Source: Phlebiopsis flavidoalba
Lineage: Eukaryota > Basidiomycota > Agaricomycetes > Polyporales > Phanerochaetaceae
Direction: 5' to 3'
Length of the DNA: 64,000 nt
Assembly: GCA_035772785.1 (NCBI GenBank)
Contig: JAOCPU010000029.1
Coordinates: forward strand, 310,001-374,000
A program made the position numbers and the translations under genes. Below, piece by piece: positions 58,312 through 64,000 of this stretch (its first letter is position 1; each line of letters opens with the position of its first letter). The notes under the pieces were generated by a model. That model saw only the letters and a list, made by a program, of their open reading frames with translations. It searched no databases and was not told the origin of the DNA.

Positions 58312-60154
58312 TTGGCAAATATTCTATTAAATCCTCATGTGCAGACGTTTGCTGTGCTTTCACGTTTCCCGCTCGTGTTTCTGGATATTGAGCTCAACAA
58401 ACCCACGAAGATCCGGCTTTGGGTCTCAGCTCTCCCCACTCGTCATCCCCAAGCTCTGTCTTGCTCCTCTCGCTATTGCCAGCGATGCTCGCCCCGGCCC
58501 ACGTTGGGTCTCAACTCGAAACGTGAGTTCACCACAAGCTTGTTCCTTGCTCATGAAGCTCAACTCGGACACTAGGTATAACTGAGGGAGGAAATTGGAC
58601 CTGAGGCGTCGACTGATCTCGCAGTGTGGCTCTTCTTCCAAATTGCCGCAGGCCATATAGCCCTCCCCATCCTCACAGCGACCTTCTTGTTCGCGAGAAC
58701 AGTGACCAAGATACCCGCGCTGATAGTCGTTTGTATAACATGGATTCTTTCCGCGATATTCTCCACCCTCCTGTGAGTGTTGTCGTCACTCTTTGCTACT
58801 TGGGGAAGCTGAGTAATATGGAAGGTTTTATGTCGGAGAACATGCCGGTCCTGAGCCGGCAGAGGACTTTGCATTGCGCAGGCTTCTTTGCTTGGTGCAA
58901 CTCCACCTATGTGAGTATAGCGAGACCTTTTTATAGCTGGCGCTGATCGTTGAGGTCAGGACATGCACTGCGATCATTCTTCTAGCGGTCTATGTTTGGA
59001 AGGCGGACATACGACGATCCTGATATGGGAGTGGACTTACATCCTAGTACAAGGAGAGGTATACTGGGAAGATTATCGTATGTACTAGACCCCAATAGCC
59101 GGTGATTGGAAGCTAAAGCCGCTGGAATTGTAGCTTCATTTATCACCGCTTATCATGCTCGGATTGTTTGTCGCCATCGGCGTGAACGTATGACCCATTC
59201 CTATTTTATTCGGTGGCCTTACGCTAACAGTGACTCAGCTTGCCCTTCAACATCCCGACAGGGTGAACAGAAGTCAGAAGTACTTTTACTGCTCTTTGAA
59301 CTGGCCGCCCTTGTAAGTGTCCTTTGCTGATATCCGACTGAGTCGGGGGTGCGAGACTTAACTGTGTATATAGCACGATCGCCGTGTCTGTGATATCTAC
59401 TTTGGCTGTGCTCGGTAGCGCTCGTGTTGAGCGTGAGTACACGAACCATCTACTGCTTATATGTACTAAGTGGAACATAGTAAACGTCTTAATCGCTGCA
59501 ACACGCTACTGGGGGCTCCTCCGCAGAGGTGGCCATCTCACGAATGAGAGCATCGGACTGGCCCTTCGCGTCGGAACCTTCACTTGCTTTCTGTTAGCGT
59601 CCAACATGTAAGAAACCATCTCGTCCCGATAGCGTAGCGCTCCTGATTCTTTCTCCAAGAATAAACCCTTGCCTCTATCTGGGTCTCTATTGGTGTCCTC
59701 CCGGATATGTTGTCCGCTTCAGGTGTGTAACATGGCCCTATCTTCGCATCTTGCTCACTCTGCTCCAGTTGGCATGTGTCTATTCCTTCTTTTCGTCTCA
59801 CAACAGGTACACAGCTTGTCTTTACACTACATTCTTCTTACTTACCCCTCACATCAGGAGATGCTATACGCATGGGCGTTCTGGCGCCGGACCCCCGAAC
59901 TCGTGCCCTCGTACGCTCCACACGAACAGCCTCACGATCCAGAGAAGACGCTTTCAAGCCAACGACAGCCCAATACCCTCGGGCTCTCATGGCTCGACGT
60001 ACACACCTTGGGCACGGGGCTCAGCAGCCAAGCCAGCCAGGGGCTGCCGATGAAGGATCAAGGGTATGGGTCCCAGCCTCAGTTCCATCCAGACATACTC
60101 TCCGCAGATGGGGTGGGGTCCGCAGATTATTGGAAAGCCGGAAGATGCGTTTAG
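58312..60154 (+). CDS. Seven-transmembrane receptor-like protein
   Basis: Successive hydrophobic exons give a 7TM layout. TDLAVWLFFQIAAGHIALPI and TATFLFA (about 58613-58695) are helix 1, and VVCITWILSAIFSTLL (about 58723-58770) is helix 2. The AQASLLGATPPM block is readable across frames at about 58878-58912. A later block reads HPDRV..YFYCSLNWPPL (about 59250-59308), ending at a GTAAGT intron of about 60 bases. NIVNVLIAATRYWGLLRRGG (about 59477-59535) and LRVGTFTCFLLASN (about 59564-59605) follow, then ILLTLLQLACVYSFF. The hydrophilic tail with PSYAPHEQPHDPEK runs to TAG at 60152-60154. The layout fits GPCR-like fungal proteins of unknown ligand. The upstream start is uncertain. Confidence 0.6.
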
Positions 60155-60159
60155 CAAAC

Positions 60160-61380
60160 GGGCCCCGTCACCGGATAGCCGGGATGTGCGTGGGCGTTGG
60201 GCTGACAGGACGAGAGATACGATCTCGACCTGGGCTTTTGAAGGGCTGGCGAAGCCAGCGGTGCACGCCCATGCGTCTACATTGATTTTCTCCGACATTT
60301 TGAGACCTATAATATCTCCAGCAGGACATTTGTGCGCTTAATTATGGACGGCTCGTCTAGTGTACATTAGCCATGCAACCTCTCCTTATATGTTACGCTA
60401 CTTCGTATAGCGAAACATGACTGAGCAAAACACTCGCTATGCACCCCTCGCATCGTAGCGAAGGGTTTTCTAACTTTCTGCAGGGCTTCTTCTTCGTCTC
60501 GAATCCAGGCCTGGCCGCTGCGGATGAACCACGTCCGCAGCAGTGCGGCACTCCACCACGCGATATCGAGCCAGCCAAGTCCAGATTAAAACAACGACAA
60601 CAGTGGTGCAAGTGACGATAGCGCAAAAAGGAGCACATATGATCTAGGAAACTGGTTCGAGGTCATGTCCGCGCGACTTTTGTGCGGACGGGGTGGGAAG
60701 GAGGAAGCAAATGCATGCTCAAGTTAACATGCAGGAACATGTGGCATGAGCGTGAAAAATGTCACAGCAGGGGCAGTGTCCTCTGTGTGCTGGTGTCTAA
60801 GCCAGGAAGAATTGTAGCCAGAGAGGGATACTTTGGATGGGTTTTGAATAGGTAGACAATGTGGCTAGCAGAGACAGGGGACTACGGGTCAAATTAACGA
60901 ACGTTGGTCTACAGTGGACGGCGTACTTACAGCATTGCAGACAGACCGATTACTATCTGGAAGAGAATCATGTATTGCATATTGCGTGCCTCGCTCTTAT
61001 CCTTCAGTTGGTGTATGACTTCTTCTTGCTCTGAAAACTCGTTCTGTCCGTGCACTCCGTTTCGTGAGAACACATGCAGGGCTGCTGACCTTGTTCATCA
61101 AGAATATGCCCTTGTTCGTCGAGGACATCCTTGTCTTCGGTAAACTTGAACGGCACCCGTTGTCGAACTGCATGTATATATTTTCCAAGCTCTTAAAGCA
61201 AGTGAAGGTTGTGTAGTACGGCTGCCACAGTCAGGCACGGAGACAGGATGATGATGGTGGGCTGAGTCAAAAGGCCTGACAGGGCAATATTGACGTCGAT
61301 CTCTTTCGGGCGTTGCCGAGCCTGCAATAATTTGGCTCGCACTCTTTCGTCCTAAACTCTACATACTACACTCTCGCTTT
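60160..61380. other. No recognisable gene
   Basis: Between the 7TM gene and RIO1. A minus frame of 81 codons (60393-60638) and overlapping frames at 60904-61188 show nothing I can name. The last 250 bases should contain the RIO1 promoter. Confidence 0.35.
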
Positions 61381-61387
61381 GTACACT

Positions 61388-63801
61388 ATGCCCGCTGTGC
61401 TGGAGAATCCCCCGGTCGAGAAGGGCAATTTGACGATGCTCCTGGGGATACTAGCGCCCCCACGCCCGGTCGACGCTCGAGCCCAGGTCAAACCCAACCG
61501 GAGCCCCCCCTGATAGACGATGCGGAGCTTCTCGGTTGGTGGGGGGGAGGTGGTCCTCAGACAACAGCCGCTGAGGACGAAGACGAGCTGGAAGAATACG
61601 AGATCGAGGAGGACGAGCTCGAGGCGTCCGCATTTGACGATCTACGCGCGGAGGATGACTGACTGGGAAAATTGCTGAACGAGGTGCGCACACAGGCCCC
61701 ATGATTCCAAAACCGAGAAGAAGACGAACGCATCCAACCAGACTTCACGAAACAGTATAACCGCCTCAGCAGCACGTCGCTGTGAGCCAACTGGATGCTG
61801 CGCAGGGTGTTTTCTTCGACCATTGATCGCTCGGGCAGCCGTCGCAGCCCTGCCTGCCGTTAACCGTCCAAAACCGAAGAAGGCACAGGTCACGGCCTCG
61901 TCTTCTCTCAGAGCCCATGCACGAGACAAGACAGAGAACCAGCTGCAAGCGCTGTCAAAGTTTTCATCCCGCCTACGGAACTTAGACGTGCAGTACGATC
62001 TTGGTGTGGGTGTCAACCGAAAGGGCCCTTCTAGGCAACTGCGAATATGAAGGATAAGAGCGACCGGCGCTAAAACGAAACGGAGCAGGTTCTAGACCCG
62101 CGCACGACCCGTATCATCCTGTTCAAGATGATCGGTCGTGGGCTCCTATACGAAGTTAATGGGTGTGTTAGCACGGGTAAGGAGGTACTTCTGTCTTTTC
62201 ATTGATGAGTATTCAATCGATTCATATCTCATTTCCAGCGAATGTGTACCATGCCCTAACCCCGGAGCGTAGACATCTGGCGCTGAAGATCTACAAGACC
62301 TCTATCCTGGTGTTCAAGGACCGCGACGCGTTATGGCTCCGGAGAGTATCGATTCCGCAAGGGATATAGGTACGCGCGCAGGTGTTCTGGTTTCCCTGCC
62401 CCGTGTCTCTTATACTCCACACCTGCAGCCGACACAACCCCCGAAAGATGGTTCGCGTGTGGGCAGAGAAGGAGATGCGCACCTGAAGCGGCTCCAGACG
62501 GCCGGCATCCGCTGTCCAGAACCAGTAGAAGTGCGAGAAAACGTGCTTGTGATGGGATTCATCGGCGATGCGGACGGCTGGTAAGTCAATCACGGCCCCC
62601 GCGCGCGCGCACGCGCATAGACAACTCACGTACTGCCCCCGCACCCCAGGCGTGTCCCCCCGCGTCTCAAGGATGCGGACATCCCTCCGGCAGAGTTCCC
62701 GGCCCTGTATCGCGAGCTGCTACTGCACGACACCGGAAGCTCTTCCACGACTGCAAGCTCGTGCACGCCGACCTGTCCCGAGTACGAAACATCCTACTAC
62801 CACGCCGAGGCTTCCGGCCGCGGACACGTGACGCGACACGGCAGCAGGCAGAGCCCCGACGCCGCGCCGCCGGCGGAGGCGCAGGGCCCCCGGGGACACC
62901 TGTATCATCATCCGATGTCTCGCAATCAGTCGAACACGACCACCCACACGCGTTTCGACTTCCTGCGCGCGGGGGGGGGGGGGACCTTCGCAACGTCGAG
63001 GACTTCTTTGCGCGGCGCGTCCGACCGCTCGCGAGGTCTCGGCCTGCGCCCGCGCGTTTCGAGTTCGTCACCGTGCCGACGCCCTCGACGAGGCGACGCG
63101 GAGTGGGTGCGCGCTGCTCGCGCGCCTGGCGCAGGCGGAGGCCGAGGACGCCCGTGGAGGTGGCGGCGAAAGCGACGGCGAGGACGCGGTGTTCCTGCGG
63201 TCGTACATCCCTGCGCACGCTGAACGAGGTTTTTCGATCTCCGAGCGCGACGGGTGGGCGCGCTGAAACCGCGGCGAGGGCGCGCGGCTGATCTACAGGG
63301 GACAAGAACGATTGGCATTGTTGTTGCGCCGAGGGAGCAGCGTCAGCAGCAGCAGCAGTCGCCGCCGCAGCCGGCGCCACCGGCGCGCGAGGGGGTCCCG
63401 CGCACGGTGCAAATTTGCGGCTGATGCTGGAGTAAGGCGCCGGGATCAGAAGGAGCGCGCGAATCTGGCGGGGAGAGAAGACGATGCGATGAAGAGGGGA
63501 GCGGGGAGGACGAGGACGAAGGGTTAGTCAAGCGGGAGAAGATGGGTGAAGAGGGGTTCAGGGAGCGCAAGCCGCGCGGCACAGCGCATGATAGACAAGG
63601 AAGCAAAGAAGGTATGGGGAAATTAGCACACGCGCCTGGGAACGGAGGTGTGTCACGTGTGTCGCTGCAGGAGCGCAGAAAGCCGTCAAGGAATGAGGGG
63701 GGGGGGGGGGGGGGGGGCACCGCGAGAAACGCAAGAGCAAGCTGCCCAAGGCGGAACAAAGAAAGCGCAAGGTCAAGTCGACGGCGCGAGGCAAAAAGTA
63801 A
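61388..63801 (+). CDS. RIO1 atypical protein kinase
   Basis: RIO1 is an atypical kinase/ATPase needed for the last step of 40S ribosomal subunit maturation. From ATG 61388 the start reads [13 protein letters not shown], then an acidic segment and [12 protein letters not shown] (about 61900-61935). [20 protein letters not shown] (about 62084-62143) and the P-loop STGKE, split by an intron (62185-62238), lead to [10 protein letters not shown] and LALKIYKTS with the ATP-binding Lys. GEYRFRKGY appears only after a shift. [25 protein letters not shown] (about 62519-62574), [14 protein letters not shown] (62738-62778; catalytic Asp) and [13 protein letters not shown] (about 62914-62953; metal-binding Asp) follow, then RNVEDFF. 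A Lys/Arg-rich tail ends ..[10 protein letters not shown] with TAA at 63799-63801. At least six single-base shifts and two poly-G runs break this normally essential gene. Confidence 0.9.
62971..62983. repeat. Poly-G run inside RIO1
   Basis: 13 G lie where the conserved protein needs only a short Ala-Asp-Leu linker between the FDFLR and RNVEDFF blocks. This points to an artefactual insertion or expansion. Confidence 0.8.
63697..63717. repeat. Poly-G run in the RIO1 C-terminal tail
   Basis: 21 G interrupt the basic tail between AVKE and the [10 protein letters not shown] block, destroying the frame. Confidence 0.85.
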
Positions 63802-63916
63802 AGAGAGCAAAAGAGAATGAGAGCAATGTATTATCCGGAGACATCCGACATGGTCGTAACACACATCTGTACATCTGTATACTTTTGGGCTCAGGCGAGC
63901 GCGAAAATATAGTCGC

Positions 63917-64000
63917 CTACGCGTCGGTGATGCAGCCCCGGCTCGCGTCCTCGACGACCTTGGTGTACTTGCTTGAACAGCGTGCCCTGGCTGACCTTGA
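63917..64000 (-). CDS. 3' end of an unnamed gene (partial)
   Basis: The minus strand enters from beyond the window and reads KVSQGTLFKQ then, one base shifted, TKVVEDASRGCITDA with TAG at 63917-63919. The gene is convergent with RIO1, with about 115 bases between stops. The C-terminal sequence looks conserved and housekeeping-like, but I cannot name it. Confidence 0.45.
   Translation of the reverse strand, partial: SRSARARCSSKYTKVVEDASRGCITDA

Noticed and set aside
62667..63380. 237-codon minus-strand frame at the right end
   Set aside because: It lies antisense to the RIO1 kinase domain, whose conserved motifs are unmistakable on the plus strand.

Overview
The window is nuclear DNA of a filamentous basidiomycete fungus, most likely an Agaricomycete; a Polyporales-type lineage is my guess. 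The evidence is short introns of about 48-75 bases with GT..AG ends, the lineage-typical NACHT NTPase, DUF6535, aryl-alcohol-dehydrogenase-like reductase and 7TM families, and GC-rich housekeeping genes. No rRNA, tRNA, CRISPR array or bacterial-type operon was seen.

Reading conserved proteins through the sequence shows one pervasive feature. Residues are in the right order, but the frame is broken every few tens to hundreds of bases by one-base insertions or deletions, and many long G or C runs are present. This holds even in RIO1, which is essential in eukaryotes. Much of the breakage is therefore probably uncorrected sequence error rather than gene death. Coordinates below are spans of recognisable coding sequence, not clean reading frames.

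Layout. 1-4.5 kb: little recognisable. 4.7-5.4 kb: Kre9/Knh1-like Ser/Thr-rich cell-wall protein (+). 5.9-6.2 kb: small Cys-rich protein (-). 8.05-10.7 kb: MFS transporter (+). 11.35-14.35 kb: an unrecognised multi-pass membrane protein and another unrecognised gene, both (-). 16.8-23.5 kb: an accessory block in which the MFS 3' end and a kinase-like gene occur as serial duplicates, separated by a diverged repeat (called R here). 23.5-29.4 kb: GC-rich, poorly interpretable. 29.4-41.1 kb: a tandem duplication of about 5.9 kb, each unit carrying a NACHT (NLR-type) NTPase (+) and a thiamine thiazole synthase Thi4 (-). 41.6-45.0 kb: DUF6535 membrane protein (+). 45.3-46.5 kb: a possible hAT-like non-autonomous element with inverted repeats. 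49.1-52.0 kb: WD40-cyclophilin (PPWD1-type, +). 53.5-55.2 kb: aldo-keto reductase (-). 56.8-58.0 kb: long unrecognised gene (-). 58.3-60.15 kb: 7TM receptor-like protein (+). 61.4-63.8 kb: RIO1 kinase (+), convergent with the 3' end of an unnamed gene (-).

The ends of the window hold conserved single-copy genes. The middle (8-45 kb) behaves as an accessory region: duplicated transporter, kinase, NLR and Thi4 modules plus a DUF6535 gene. NACHT and DUF6535 proteins are typical expanded families of mushrooms, and NACHT proteins are linked to fungal self/non-self recognition. The NLR-Thi4 cassette is the best candidate for an unusual arrangement.
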